Positions 8,554 through 16,938 of a DNA stretch of 64,000 bases are shown here, piece by piece. Each line of letters starts with the position of its first letter. The first letter of the stretch is position 1. This DNA is from Lentibacillus amyloliquefaciens (lineage in GTDB: Bacteria; Bacillota; Bacilli; Bacillales; Amphibacillaceae), in the NCBI RefSeq assembly GCF_001307805.1, contig NZ_CP013862.1:744001-808000 (forward strand), in the 5' to 3' direction. The translations under genes were made by a program, and so were the position numbers. The notes under the pieces were generated by a model that was not told the origin of the DNA, did not search any database, and saw only the letters and a list, made by a program, of their open reading frames with translations.

Positions 8554-9240
8554 GTGACATTAGAAATTATTGCGACTAACTTAACAGATGCTAAACATGC
8601 TGAAGCATATGGAGCGGACCGATTGGAATTAAGCCCTGGCATGCTGGAAACAGGGTTAACGCCCAGCTTTGGATTAATTGATGCTGTCGCTAACGCAGTC
8701 GATATTCCGTTCAACGTTATTGTCCGTCCACACAGTCAGTCGTTTATTTATAACAACGATGACATTGAAGTGATGCAAAAAGATATTGAAATGACAAAAC
8801 AACTTGGTGCAGACGGCATTGTCATTGGTATGTTAACACCTGATCATGTAATTGATGAGGAAGTACTAAAGCAGTTATTGCATACAGCGGAAGGGCTGGA
8901 CGTTACCTTTCATAGAGCATTTGATTTTGTACGAGATCAGGAGGAAGCACTTGTTTGCTTGGCAAAACATCCACAGGTTAAGAGGGTTTTGACAGCAGCC
9001 GGTCAACAGCCTGCGCCGGCGTCAATTCCCAATATGAAACGATTGATTAAGCTTGCTGAAGATACACATTTGGAGATTATGGCTGGCTATGGACTCAAAA
9101 CAGACACGTTCTCCGAGTTCTACAAAGAAGTCAATCCAAAGGAAGTCCATTTTGGATCAGGTGTACGCGAAGATGAAAGCTATTTATCCCCAATAGTTGC
9201 GGAAAAAGTGAATAAAATCAGAACAATATTAGACGCCTGA
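8554..9240 (+). CDS. cutC: CutC family TIM-barrel protein
   Basis: A 228-residue protein with the CutC family pattern: MTLEIIATNLTDAKHAEAYGADRLEL at the N-terminus, FNVIVRPHSQSFIY, ADGIVIGMLTPD, VTFHRAFDFVRD, VLTAAGQ and IMAGYGL. The start is GTG at 8554 after AGGGAGAG. CutC was named for copper homeostasis in E. coli, but its biochemical role is unsettled, and many genes of this family lie near sugar genes, as here. It has its own promoter region and is closed by a terminator before the PTS regulator, so it is a separate transcript. Confidence 0.88.
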   Translation: MTLEIIATNLTDAKHAEAYGADRLELSPGMLETGLTPSFGLIDAVANAVDIPFNVIVRPHSQSFIYNNDDIEVMQKDIEMTKQLGADGIVIGMLTPDHVIDEEVLKQLLHTAEGLDVTFHRAFDFVRDQEEALVCLAKHPQVKRVLTAAGQQPAPASIPNMKRLIKLAEDTHLEIMAGYGLKTDTFSEFYKEVNPKEVHFGSGVREDESYLSPIVAEKVNKIRTILDA

Positions 9241-9242
9241 TG

Positions 9243-9266
9243 AAACCTCCCTGCCACGGGAGGTTT
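9243..9266 (+). terminator. Rho-independent terminator after cutC
   Basis: AAACCTCCC (9243-9251) pairs with GGGAGGTTT (9257-9265), with a short loop, and the stem runs into TTTTCTT. It begins three bases after the cutC stop and separates cutC from the PTS locus. Confidence 0.85.
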
Positions 9267-9310
9267 TCTTAATTTGATAGATGAATTTTAATAAGGTCCA
9301 ATTTTGCATT

Positions 9311-9339
9311 TTAACATGTGCATGATTTGGTCTTATAAT
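9311..9339 (+). promoter_or_regulatory. Promoter of the PTS regulator transcript
   Basis: TTAACA (9311-9316), 17 bases, TATAAT (9334-9339), a near-consensus sigma-A promoter 85 bases upstream of the regulator and 41 bases upstream of the small leader ORF. Confidence 0.55.
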
Positions 9340-9379
9340 TGTCTGATAAAAGGATTATAGTAATAAGTAAGGGAGACAA

Positions 9380-9451
9380 ATGAACTATATTCAATGTCTT
9401 CCGGGATATGGCGGTGATATTAAATGGATCAACGAAGTTTTGCGGTATTGA
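9380..9451 (+). CDS. Leader peptide ORF overlapping the PRD regulator start
   Basis: A 23-codon frame (MNYIQCLPGYGG... to TGA at 9449-9451) has a strong ribosome site, AAGGGAG (9369-9375), 4-5 bases before its ATG. It ends 28 bases inside the regulator gene in another frame. The regulator's own ATG at 9424 has only a weak GGTGAT before it. The arrangement suggests translational coupling or leader-peptide control. The peptide has no recognisable family and has not been shown to be made. Confidence 0.4.
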   Translation: MNYIQCLPGYGGDIKWINEVLRY

Positions 9452-11538
9452 ATCAAATTGCAAAAGCAGATTCATATGTTTCCGTTGCAAAACTTGCAGA
9501 TTTATTCAACGTGTCAAGACGTACAGTTTATAATGATCTTGACAAAATTAACGACTGGCTGCATTATCACAAGTTATCTGAGCTGAAGCAAGTGCGGGGG
9601 CAAGGACTATACCTTGATTCATCTGTAAAAAAGCACTTGCTGGAAGAATTGGATATTTCAGCTGTGTCCTACTATGAATTTTCCAAGGTGGAAAGAAAAG
9701 CGTGGATTTATATTTATTTGGTAGGACAAACCCGGGATTATTTTCTTGATAATTTTAAGGATCTGTTTCAGGTTAGTCGGAACACTGCAATTGAGGATAT
9801 CAAAAAGCTGAAAGATGGTTTGAAATCCAGCAACCTTAACCTTGTCTCGGAAAGAAAAAAAGGCTATAAAATCCACGGTGATGAAATCGTTGTCAGAAGA
9901 CTGCTTATTCAGTATTTAGCAATTGTTGTACCTGATGAAACATGGTTAAGCTTTGTAAAAAATTTAGAGGTGAAGAATCAACCAGACAAGACAGGTACAC
10001 AACCCTATCACATCATTGCTGCTGACGACTTACTGCAAATTAAAAACTATCTGAATAAGTATGAGCAACAGGTTGAAGTTGAAATTACGGATGATGTCCG
10101 AAATGATCTGATTATTTGGCTGTATTTTTTCATTCAGCGGATCAGAATGGGAAAATATGTTGAAGTGGACCCGGCTGAGAAAGAAGTGATCCATACAACG
10201 GATGAATTTCAAGGTGCTAAGCGATTGTGTGACCGCCTATCCGAGTTTTTTCATCTTAGTATTCCTCTTGATGAAATATATTATTTCACAAGGTATTTGC
10301 TCAGTGCGAAAGTGAATTATAATTTTAATTTGCAATTGGAAAACCAAGAGATGCGGAATCTTACATCAGTTGTCGAAAAGATGGTTCATGACTTTCAGAT
10401 AAATGCTGCCGTAGCGTTCCCGGACCAACAGCGGATGATCCATAATCTTCTCTTACACTTAAAACCAACTTATTACCGGATTAAGTACGGAATTCGAATT
10501 GAAAATGTTCTAAAGGATTCTGTGAAAAGCAATTATCCGGAGATATTCCATTTAACCAAAAAAGTTATTTATCATGTTGAAGACTTAATGGAGCAGAAAA
10601 TAGATGACAATGAAATTGCCTTTATTGCCATGCATTTCGGTGGGTGGTTAAGAAAAGAAGGGGTCATTCTAGGGAAACGACGCAAAAAACTGTTAATCGT
10701 ATGCACGAATGGATTGGGAACGTCACGTCTTCTTGAAAGTCAGCTGGAAGGCTTGTTTTCAGATGTGGATATTACCGGGGTCATATCATTACGCGAATAT
10801 GAAGATATAAAAGATCTAGCGTCATCCGCCGATTTTATCGTATCGACAATAATGCTGCCTAATAGAGGAATACCGGTTTTTGTGGTCAATCCCATCTTAA
10901 ATAACGAGGATAAAGAACAGCTGTTGAAAAACGTAAATAGTTTATTTGAAAACGGGTCCCATCAACAGATGTTATCAGTTGATACAGTCATAGATATGAT
11001 CCGGCGTTACGCAGACGTATGGGATGAAGCATCGCTGCGCAAAGAATTAAAGACGTACTTCTACTCACCAATCTCGATGGATGAAGCAAGCAAACCGGGT
11101 TTCATTGATTTGCTTCCAGAAAGCAGAATCCAGGTCAAAGTTCATGTGAATACCTGGGAGGAGGCTATATCAGAAGCTGCGCAGCCATTGGTTGATCAGG
11201 GGTATGTAACAGCTGATTATGTGGAAAGTATGATTCAAAATGTGAAGAGAACCGGTCCGTATATCGTTATCTCTGATTACATCGCTTTGCCGCATGCAAC
11301 CCCCAACGATGGCGTTGTTAAAACCGGCATGAGTATGCTGCTTTTAAACCATGACGTTAATCTCATGGAAAAGCCTGTTCGGATGCTGATTGTTCTAGCA
11401 TCGGTTGATAACGAACGGCACTTAAAAGCTTTGTCGCAGCTGACAAAGATGTTCTCGGATAAATCAGTGAAAGATGAAGTGATGGCATCCACCGATAAGG
11501 ATGAACTCATTAGCCGAATTCAACAACATTTAGCGTAA
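9424..11538 (+). CDS. PRD-domain PTS-controlled transcription activator (MtlR/LicR type)
   Basis: A 704-residue multidomain regulator. An N-terminal winged HTH (about 8-60, VSVAKLADLFNVSRRTVYNDL) and a second HTH (about 85-135, FQVSRNTAIEDIKKL) are followed by two PTS regulation domains (about 195-290 and 300-410; the second includes FIAMHFGGWL), an EIIB-like domain with Cys427 in IVCTNGLGTSR, and a C-terminal EIIA-like domain with His624 in LPHATP. Such proteins activate their PTS operon when phosphorylation signals substrate use. It is first in the operon, followed 27 bases later by the EIIA gene. Alternative start choices are limited by the preceding leader ORF. Confidence 0.92.
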   Translation: MDQRSFAVLNQIAKADSYVSVAKLADLFNVSRRTVYNDLDKINDWLHYHKLSELKQVRGQGLYLDSSVKKHLLEELDISAVSYYEFSKVERKAWIYIYLVGQTRDYFLDNFKDLFQVSRNTAIEDIKKLKDGLKSSNLNLVSERKKGYKIHGDEIVVRRLLIQYLAIVVPDETWLSFVKNLEVKNQPDKTGTQPYHIIAADDLLQIKNYLNKYEQQVEVEITDDVRNDLIIWLYFFIQRIRMGKYVEVDPAEKEVIHTTDEFQGAKRLCDRLSEFFHLSIPLDEIYYFTRYLLSAKVNYNFNLQLENQEMRNLTSVVEKMVHDFQINAAVAFPDQQRMIHNLLLHLKPTYYRIKYGIRIENVLKDSVKSNYPEIFHLTKKVIYHVEDLMEQKIDDNEIAFIAMHFGGWLRKEGVILGKRRKKLLIVCTNGLGTSRLLESQLEGLFSDVDITGVISLREYEDIKDLASSADFIVSTIMLPNRGIPVFVVNPILNNEDKEQLLKNVNSLFENGSHQQMLSVDTVIDMIRRYADVWDEASLRKELKTYFYSPISMDEASKPGFIDLLPESRIQVKVHVNTWEEAISEAAQPLVDQGYVTADYVESMIQNVKRTGPYIVISDYIALPHATPNDGVVKTGMSMLLLNHDVNLMEKPVRMLIVLASVDNERHLKALSQLTKMFSDKSVKDEVMASTDKDELISRIQQHLA

Positions 11539-11565
11539 TACAACAAGGCAGGTGAATAAGAGACG

Positions 11566-12006
11566 ATGAAATTTTTGGATCGAAAATTAATTAAGATTGG
11601 AGCTGAGGCGAAAACCGCCGATGAGGCTATTAAAGAAGCAGGAGAAATGCTTGTTAAGGGAGGTGTTGTTGACGCAACCTATGTTGATGCGATGGTCAGC
11701 GCGTATAAGGAAAATGGTCCATATTTCGTACTGGCCCCAAGTATCGCCATTCCACACGCCCGTCCTGAGGATGGTGTGAAGGAAGCTTCTGTATCGTTAA
11801 TTCAATTAAAAAATCCGGTAACATTTGGTCATCAGTCAAATGACCCGGTACAGCTTGTATTTGGCTTAGGCGCCTCTTCCAGTGATGAGCATCTGACATT
11901 ATTGAGAAGATTAACGGGATTATTAAACGATAGAAAAAATGTGGAAGCCCTAATGAATGCTGATTCTTATGAAGATATTCAAAATCTATTGAAAATGGAG
12001 AGATAA
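11566..12006 (+). CDS. PTS EIIA component, ascorbate/fructose-mannitol type
   Basis: A 146-residue EIIA of the PTS_EIIA type 2 fold. The phosphorylated histidine is probably His64 in IAIPHARPED. It takes phosphate from HPr and passes it to the EIIB encoded three bases downstream. It resembles the EIIA-like domain at the end of the upstream regulator. With the UlaA-like EIIC that follows, it forms an ascorbate-family PTS, though that family moves various sugar acids and pentitols, so the substrate is not set by this gene. Confidence 0.93.
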   Translation: MKFLDRKLIKIGAEAKTADEAIKEAGEMLVKGGVVDATYVDAMVSAYKENGPYFVLAPSIAIPHARPEDGVKEASVSLIQLKNPVTFGHQSNDPVQLVFGLGASSSDEHLTLLRRLTGLLNDRKNVEALMNADSYEDIQNLLKMER

Positions 12007-12008
12007 TT

Positions 12009-12281
12009 ATGTTGAAGGTTTTAACTGTATGCGGTCTGGGTCAGGGAACAAGTCTGATTTTGAAAATGAATGTCGAACAAGCACTTGGTGGCAGAGGGAT
12101 TCAGGCTGATGTAGAACATACGGATGTTTCAGCTGCATCAAGTATGCAGGCGGATTATATTATTACAAGTAATGAACTGGCCGAAAGCCTGACAGAGCAT
12201 GATGCCACAGTAATTCTTGTCAATAACTATTTCGATATGGATGAGATTAACCAGGCAATTGATGCACACATGGACAGCTAA
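12009..12281 (+). CDS. PTS EIIB component, ascorbate family
   Basis: A 90-residue EIIB with the phosphocysteine Cys8 in LTVCGLGQGTSL, the signature of the UlaB/SgaB-type EIIB. The start is two bases after the EIIA stop, so the two are translated together. It transfers phosphate from EIIA to the sugar during transport through the EIIC encoded next. The length is normal for a stand-alone EIIB. Confidence 0.93.
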   Translation: MLKVLTVCGLGQGTSLILKMNVEQALGGRGIQADVEHTDVSAASSMQADYIITSNELAESLTEHDATVILVNNYFDMDEINQAIDAHMDS

Positions 12282-12319
12282 TCTTTGAAACTATTAAATG
12301 AATAAAAGGGGGAACAAGC

Positions 12320-13630
12320 ATGGAAACAATTATGGATGTGGTGATGTGGCTGGCCAATAACGTATTTGGACAGCCGGCCATTTTAATTGGTTCAATTGTA
12401 CTGATCGGTTTGCTGGTGCAAAAGAAAACTGCCAGTCAAACAATAAGCGGCACATTCAAGGCGATTATCGGCTTTCTGATAATTACTGCTGGTTCCGATA
12501 TTATTTCAAGTGCTTTAACGGTATTTGAACCATTGTGGGCTGAGGTATTCAACCTCGAATCAGAGTCGTTCAGCGGGTATATGGGTCAGGAAGCGTTTAC
12601 CGGAGAATACGGAAGCGCTGTGGCGTTGGCTATGACTATTGGTTTTATTATTAACGTATTAATTGCCCGGTTCACGCGATTCAAGTATATTTATTTGACT
12701 GGCCACATGATGTTTTGGACCACGACAATATTTGCAGGTGTGGTTGTTCAAACAGTAGCCGATGTGTCGTTTTGGGAGCTTGTCCTATTCTTGGCAGTGA
12801 TTATGGGTGTTTACTGGACACTCCAGCCGGCAATTGTTCAGCCGTTTATGCGTAAAATAACAGGCAATGATAACATCGCGCTGGGTCATACGTCGGCATC
12901 AGTTTCATTACTGTCTGCCTGGGCTGGTAAGTTTCTCGGCAATAAAGACAATGACTCAGAAAAAATTAAAGTTCCGAGCGGTTTAGAATTTTTGCGTGAC
13001 TCAAATGTTATAACTGCCCTGACAATGGGGCTGCTGTTCATGACAGGCGCGATTGTTGTTTCCTTTAGAGACACGGCGGGTGCCCAGGAACTTGTTGCTT
13101 CAGCGGGTGATCAGAACTTTGTTGTGTATGCACTGATTCAATCGTTCACCTTTACAGCAGGTATTGCTGTGGTCCTGACAGGTGTCCGTATGTTTATCGG
13201 AGAAATGGTCCCAGCCTTTAAAGGAATTGCAACAAAAATTGTACCGGGAGCAAAGCCAGCACTTGATGCTCCAATTGTGTTCCCATATGCGCCTAACGCG
13301 GTTATCTTAGGTTTTCTTGGAGCATTCATTGGTGGACTTGTTTGGCTGGTAGTATTAGGAAATGCAGTTGGCTATGTGTTTGTCCCGACAATGATTGTTC
13401 TGTTCTTCCATGGTGCAACAGCTGGTGTCTTCGGAAACGCGACAGGCGGTGCCCGTGGTGCTGTTATCGGTGGATTTATTACGGCGACTGTGGTTGCCTG
13501 GGGGCAATATATCATGGTCAGAATGTTGCTGCCTGATACAATTCCGGATACTGCCATGTGGGCAGCGGACTCTGACATGTTTATCTTAGGTCCGATTGTT
13601 AAATTCTTATCACAGCTATTATTTGGCTAG
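12320..13630 (+). CDS. PTS EIIC permease, UlaA/SgaT family
   Basis: A 436-residue polytopic membrane protein with 10 or more hydrophobic segments, beginning with a membrane segment near AILIGSIVLIGLLVQKK, with family features LGHTSASVSLLSAWAGKF and FKGIATKIVPGAKPALDAPIVFPYAPNA. It is the transport channel of the ascorbate-type PTS and delivers a phosphorylated substrate. AAAGGGGGAA precedes the ATG. The enzymes downstream argue against plain ascorbate: the ulaG/D/E/F genes of ascorbate breakdown are absent, and lactonase, amidase-like, aldolase-like and isomerase-like genes follow instead. Confidence 0.93.
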   Translation: METIMDVVMWLANNVFGQPAILIGSIVLIGLLVQKKTASQTISGTFKAIIGFLIITAGSDIISSALTVFEPLWAEVFNLESESFSGYMGQEAFTGEYGSAVALAMTIGFIINVLIARFTRFKYIYLTGHMMFWTTTIFAGVVVQTVADVSFWELVLFLAVIMGVYWTLQPAIVQPFMRKITGNDNIALGHTSASVSLLSAWAGKFLGNKDNDSEKIKVPSGLEFLRDSNVITALTMGLLFMTGAIVVSFRDTAGAQELVASAGDQNFVVYALIQSFTFTAGIAVVLTGVRMFIGEMVPAFKGIATKIVPGAKPALDAPIVFPYAPNAVILGFLGAFIGGLVWLVVLGNAVGYVFVPTMIVLFFHGATAGVFGNATGGARGAVIGGFITATVVAWGQYIMVRMLLPDTIPDTAMWAADSDMFILGPIVKFLSQLLFG

Positions 13631-13701
13631 TGTATGACTGAAAGGGGGAAGGCTTCAGGTTTTTCTCCTTTTCTGATTAATCATTTAAAGGGGTGACAAA
13701 T

Positions 13702-14694
13702 ATGTCTTTTATTCGAACATTTCATGGTAATGTCAATCCAGCCGATCTGGGGTTCACGTATTCCCATGAACATATCGTTTGCATACCACCATATTGGGCT
13801 GAGCAACAAGCAGATGATTTGCTTCTTGATAATAAAGCGAAATCAGAACGGGATGTTCTAGACTTTAAAAACCTTGGCGGACAGGCCATTGTCGATGCGA
13901 CTGCTATTGATTATGGCCGTGATGTCCAGGCGGTTAAGGAAATCGCTGAGGAAACAGGCATCACGTTTATTGGGACAGCAGGTTTTAATAAAAGTTTTCT
14001 CTGGAGCGCATCCATTCCCGAACGGTTGAAACACGTTATCGGTGATTATCAGACTTTTTCGGATTGGATTGAGCTAAAATCGATTAATGAACTGGCGGAT
14101 TTTGTCATTCAGGAAATAGAAGAAGGTTTGGAAGGCACTGGAGTTCCTGGAGGGCAAGTGAAATTTGGGACAGGTTACAACCGGATAACACCACTGGAAG
14201 AAAAAACATTACGGGCGGTTGCAAGAGCTCATCACGAAACGAAAGCTCCTATTCACTCTCATACCGAGGCTGGTACAATGGGGCTTGAACAAATTGAACT
14301 ACTGAAAAGTGAAGGCATTAATCTTGAATATATGAGTTTTGGTCATATGGACCGTAATCCTGATCCTTTTTATCATGAAAAAATAGCGAAGACAGGTGCG
14401 TTTCTTTCGTTTGATGGAATTTCCAAAATAAAGTACGCGCCGGAAAGCACACGTATCGGCTGTATTTTTGAACTGGTCAAAAAAGGCTATGAAGATCAGA
14501 TACTGGTAAGTGGCGATACTGCCAGAAAAAGCTATTATAAACATTATGATTATGGACTTGGATTGGAAAATATTATTGGTAAGTGGGTGCCGCGTTTTAT
14601 TGAAGAAGCCAATCAAAAAGGCTTTGATGGGGAAAAACTGGTGGATAAATTTTTCGTTCAAAATCCAAAGCGGTGCTTTACCTTTAAAAAATAA
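13702..14694 (+). CDS. Phosphotriesterase-family hydrolase, probable sugar-lactone phosphate lactonase
   Basis: A 330-residue TIM-barrel amidohydrolase of the phosphotriesterase family. Metal ligands are visible as HEH in YSHEHIV (about 22-24), a candidate carboxylated lysine in GGQVKFGTGYN, His in SHTEAGT, His in FGHMDRNPD and Asp in SGDTARKS. The start is ATG 13702 with AAAGGGG 8 bases upstream; a GTG at 13693 is less likely. Relatives such as Listeria Lmo2620 hydrolyse 1,4-lactone-5-phosphates of pentonic acids (known from the family), which fits a gene behind a PTS. The exact lactone here is unknown. A second, more distant family member lies at 52.8 kb in another operon. Confidence 0.85.
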   Translation: MSFIRTFHGNVNPADLGFTYSHEHIVCIPPYWAEQQADDLLLDNKAKSERDVLDFKNLGGQAIVDATAIDYGRDVQAVKEIAEETGITFIGTAGFNKSFLWSASIPERLKHVIGDYQTFSDWIELKSINELADFVIQEIEEGLEGTGVPGGQVKFGTGYNRITPLEEKTLRAVARAHHETKAPIHSHTEAGTMGLEQIELLKSEGINLEYMSFGHMDRNPDPFYHEKIAKTGAFLSFDGISKIKYAPESTRIGCIFELVKKGYEDQILVSGDTARKSYYKHYDYGLGLENIIGKWVPRFIEEANQKGFDGEKLVDKFFVQNPKRCFTFKK

Positions 14695-14711
14695 CAGGTG
14701 GTGAAACTGGT

Positions 14712-15431
14712 ATGCAATTTCAATACGACAATTCATTTGACATTAAAGAAAAAATTGATAATTCGAAAATAGCTATTTTACCAGTTGGAGCGGTGGAAGC
14801 ACACGGTCCTCATTTACCCCTGGGCACCGACAACCTGCTGGCAGAACAACTGTCTGAAAAGCTGGCGGGTCGCGTGAATGGTTATGTGCTGCCAACGCTG
14901 CCTTATGGGCAAGTATGGAGCCTGCGCAATTTTCCGGGCAGCATCAATATAAGCAATGAATCCCTGATCCGGTTTCTGGTTGATATCGGGGAAAGCCTGT
15001 ATCATCAAGGGTTTACAACATTTGCAATGGTGAATGGTCATTTGGGAAATGGATCAGCATTAAAAGAAGCTGCTCGTGCGTTGTATGAATCGTGTCCGGA
15101 AATGCGCGTATTTTACTTTTTTTATCCAGGCATGAATAAGGCGGCATCAGAAGTCAGGGAGACGCAATCGGCTCATAATACGTATTTTCATGCCTGTGAG
15201 ATTGAAACATCTTATATGCTCTATCTGGCTCCCGAATATGTTGATATGGACAAGACGATTACGGACATACCCGATATCCCGGATCATGCTGATGTGACGC
15301 CTACACCGTGGGAGGAATTTACAGAAACGGCTGTACTGGGTGATGCCAAACTTGCTACAGAAGGAAAGGGTAAATATATAGTCAATATCGCATTGGAAAA
15401 TATGGTTCGACTGATGAACAACCAGGAGTGA
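14712..15431 (+). CDS. Creatininase-family amidohydrolase
   Basis: A 239-residue protein with creatininase family marks: LPVGAVEAHGPHLPLGTDN (about 23-41) with Glu, His and Asp metal ligands, then NGHLGNG (about 108-114) and HACEIETS (about 156-163) with a Glu ligand. The family cuts cyclic or linear amides and includes creatininase, dihydrofolate-like deformylases and sugar-related hydrolases. It lies 17 bases after the lactonase-like gene in the same operon, so its substrate is probably a PTS-imported sugar derivative with an amide or lactam bond. This is inference. Confidence 0.85.
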   Translation: MQFQYDNSFDIKEKIDNSKIAILPVGAVEAHGPHLPLGTDNLLAEQLSEKLAGRVNGYVLPTLPYGQVWSLRNFPGSINISNESLIRFLVDIGESLYHQGFTTFAMVNGHLGNGSALKEAARALYESCPEMRVFYFFYPGMNKAASEVRETQSAHNTYFHACEIETSYMLYLAPEYVDMDKTITDIPDIPDHADVTPTPWEEFTETAVLGDAKLATEGKGKYIVNIALENMVRLMNNQE

Positions 15432-15437
15432 TAGGCT

Positions 15438-16151
15438 GTGGATAAATTACATGATAAAATTCTGTTTAATTACTTGGTACGAGATGTAGAGAATACTGCT
15501 GCTGTGATGGAAGCTGGAGCTGGACATGTCGTTCCGGGGATTGTATCAGATAAATTCGCTTCTGTGGAGGATGCTGCAACAAAAGTAAGTGAAATAAAAA
15601 CCGTTGCAAAGACAGTTAGTATTGGTCTTGGTGGTGGGGGTAATACAGCCAATTGGAAAAAAGTGCTGGAAATTGCTGCAGTGTCCAGACCAGGTCATAT
15701 AAATCAGCCGTTTGAAACGTCGTCTTATTCATTAGGCTATCTGGATGGGATAGGTCATCAAAAACAATTGGTGAACGGACTGGTTAAACCGACCGGTGAA
15801 GTTGGAAAAGTCCAACTGGCGAATTCAGGAAGTGTCTATAAAGTAGAAGAATTAATGGAAATCGCTTCTCATCTTGGCATCGAAAGTATCAAGATGATGC
15901 CTGTCAGTGGAACCGATCATTTGGAGGAACTCATTTATTTAACCAAAACAGCTCAGGCCAAAGGTATCCGTGGCGTGGAACCTGCTGGTGGCATTAATGG
16001 AGCTAACATTCGGAAAATCGTTTCAAGTGTGAAAGATATTGATATCGAGTTCTTTATGCCGCATATCTTTGGGTCAGCCATGGACAAGGAAACAGGAAAA
16101 ACCATACCGGATAAAGTGAAAGAGGTTTATCAAGAAGTGGAGGGCTTATAA
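15438..16151 (+). CDS. KDGP aldolase family protein (DgaF type)
   Basis: A 237-residue protein starting at GTG 15438, with AGGAG (15424-15428) 9 bases upstream. It has the DgaF/KDGP aldolase family pattern, with FNYLVRDVENT, GHVVPGIVSDKFAS, SIGLGGGGN, RPGHINQPF and a likely Schiff-base or phosphate region KMMPVSGTDHLEEL, then GVEPAGGIN. In Salmonella DgaF cleaves 2-keto-3-deoxygluconate-6-phosphate in D-glucosaminate catabolism, also behind a PTS. Here it probably performs the terminal cleavage of the phosphorylated intermediate to pyruvate plus a triose phosphate. That role is inferred from family and operon position. Confidence 0.82.
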   Translation: MDKLHDKILFNYLVRDVENTAAVMEAGAGHVVPGIVSDKFASVEDAATKVSEIKTVAKTVSIGLGGGGNTANWKKVLEIAAVSRPGHINQPFETSSYSLGYLDGIGHQKQLVNGLVKPTGEVGKVQLANSGSVYKVEELMEIASHLGIESIKMMPVSGTDHLEELIYLTKTAQAKGIRGVEPAGGINGANIRKIVSSVKDIDIEFFMPHIFGSAMDKETGKTIPDKVKEVYQEVEGL

Positions 16152-16879
16152 TGATTCATCATTATTTCAGCAAGATTACGGACTTACTCGATGTTGTACA
16201 CAAGAAAGAAAATGATGTCATGAAACAGGCTGCGGAAAAAGTCTCTGAATCTATACAGCATGATGGGGTAATTCATTTATTCGGGTGCGGCCATTCGCAT
16301 ATTTTGACCGAAGAAGTTTATTATCGGGCAGGCGGTCTCGTTCCGATTCATCCTATTCTCCATGAACCATTGATGCTCCACGAAGGGGCTGTCCGTTCTT
16401 CTTCATTTGAACGTAAAAATGATTATGCGCAAACGTTTATGAATAAGCAAGATATACGGGAAGGGGATGTTATGTTTGTGATTTCGACATCAGGAAGAAA
16501 TCCAGTTCCGGTAGATGTAGCGCATATTGCTAAGAATAAAGGTGCCTATGTAATTGGCATCACATCAGTTGAGTATTCGTCGAGCCAGCCATCACGCCAT
16601 ACCAGTGGCGAACACTTATTTGATGCGGTTGATCTTGTGATTAACAATCATGCTCCAGGAGGGGACGCACTATTATCACATGACAAAGTTGATGTGAATT
16701 TTGCGCCAAGTTCTACTGTCATTGGGGCGACTCTTTTAAACGCCATTTTAGCTGAATCAATCAAGCACATGGCAGATAATAATTTTGAGCCGCCTGTTTT
16801 CCTGAGTGGCAATATTGAGGGAGCAGACGATTATAATCAGCAATTAATTGAAAAATATAAAGAACGCGTTAAGTTATAG
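16151..16879 (+). CDS. SIS-domain protein (UPF0309-like), possible sugar phosphate isomerase
   Basis: A 242-residue single SIS domain protein. The start overlaps the preceding stop by one base (TAATG). The sugar-phosphate-binding loops are visible as FGCGHSHI (about 44-51) and ISTSGRNPVP (about 110-119). SIS proteins isomerise aldose/ketose phosphates, deaminate amino-sugar phosphates or cleave N-acetylmuramate 6-phosphate ethers; the UPF0309 subgroup has no firm activity. As the last gene in the operon before a terminator, it would act on the phospho-sugar early in the pathway. Confidence 0.85.
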   Translation: MIHHYFSKITDLLDVVHKKENDVMKQAAEKVSESIQHDGVIHLFGCGHSHILTEEVYYRAGGLVPIHPILHEPLMLHEGAVRSSSFERKNDYAQTFMNKQDIREGDVMFVISTSGRNPVPVDVAHIAKNKGAYVIGITSVEYSSSQPSRHTSGEHLFDAVDLVINNHAPGGDALLSHDKVDVNFAPSSTVIGATLLNAILAESIKHMADNNFEPPVFLSGNIEGADDYNQQLIEKYKERVKL

Positions 16880-16903
16880 CTTTTAAAGACTTATGAAAGG
16901 CGC

Positions 16904-16938
16904 ACCAGCAATTCGCTTGCTGGTTCGTCTCTTTTTTT
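16904..16938 (+). terminator. Terminator of the PTS operon
   Basis: ACCAGCAA (16904-16911) pairs with TTGCTGGT (16917-16924) around TTCGC, followed after TCGTCTC by a run of seven T. It lies 25 bases after the SIS gene stop. Confidence 0.88.

Noticed and set aside
14299..14736. 145-codon minus-strand frame
   Set aside because: Antisense shadow across the phosphotriesterase-family and creatininase genes.
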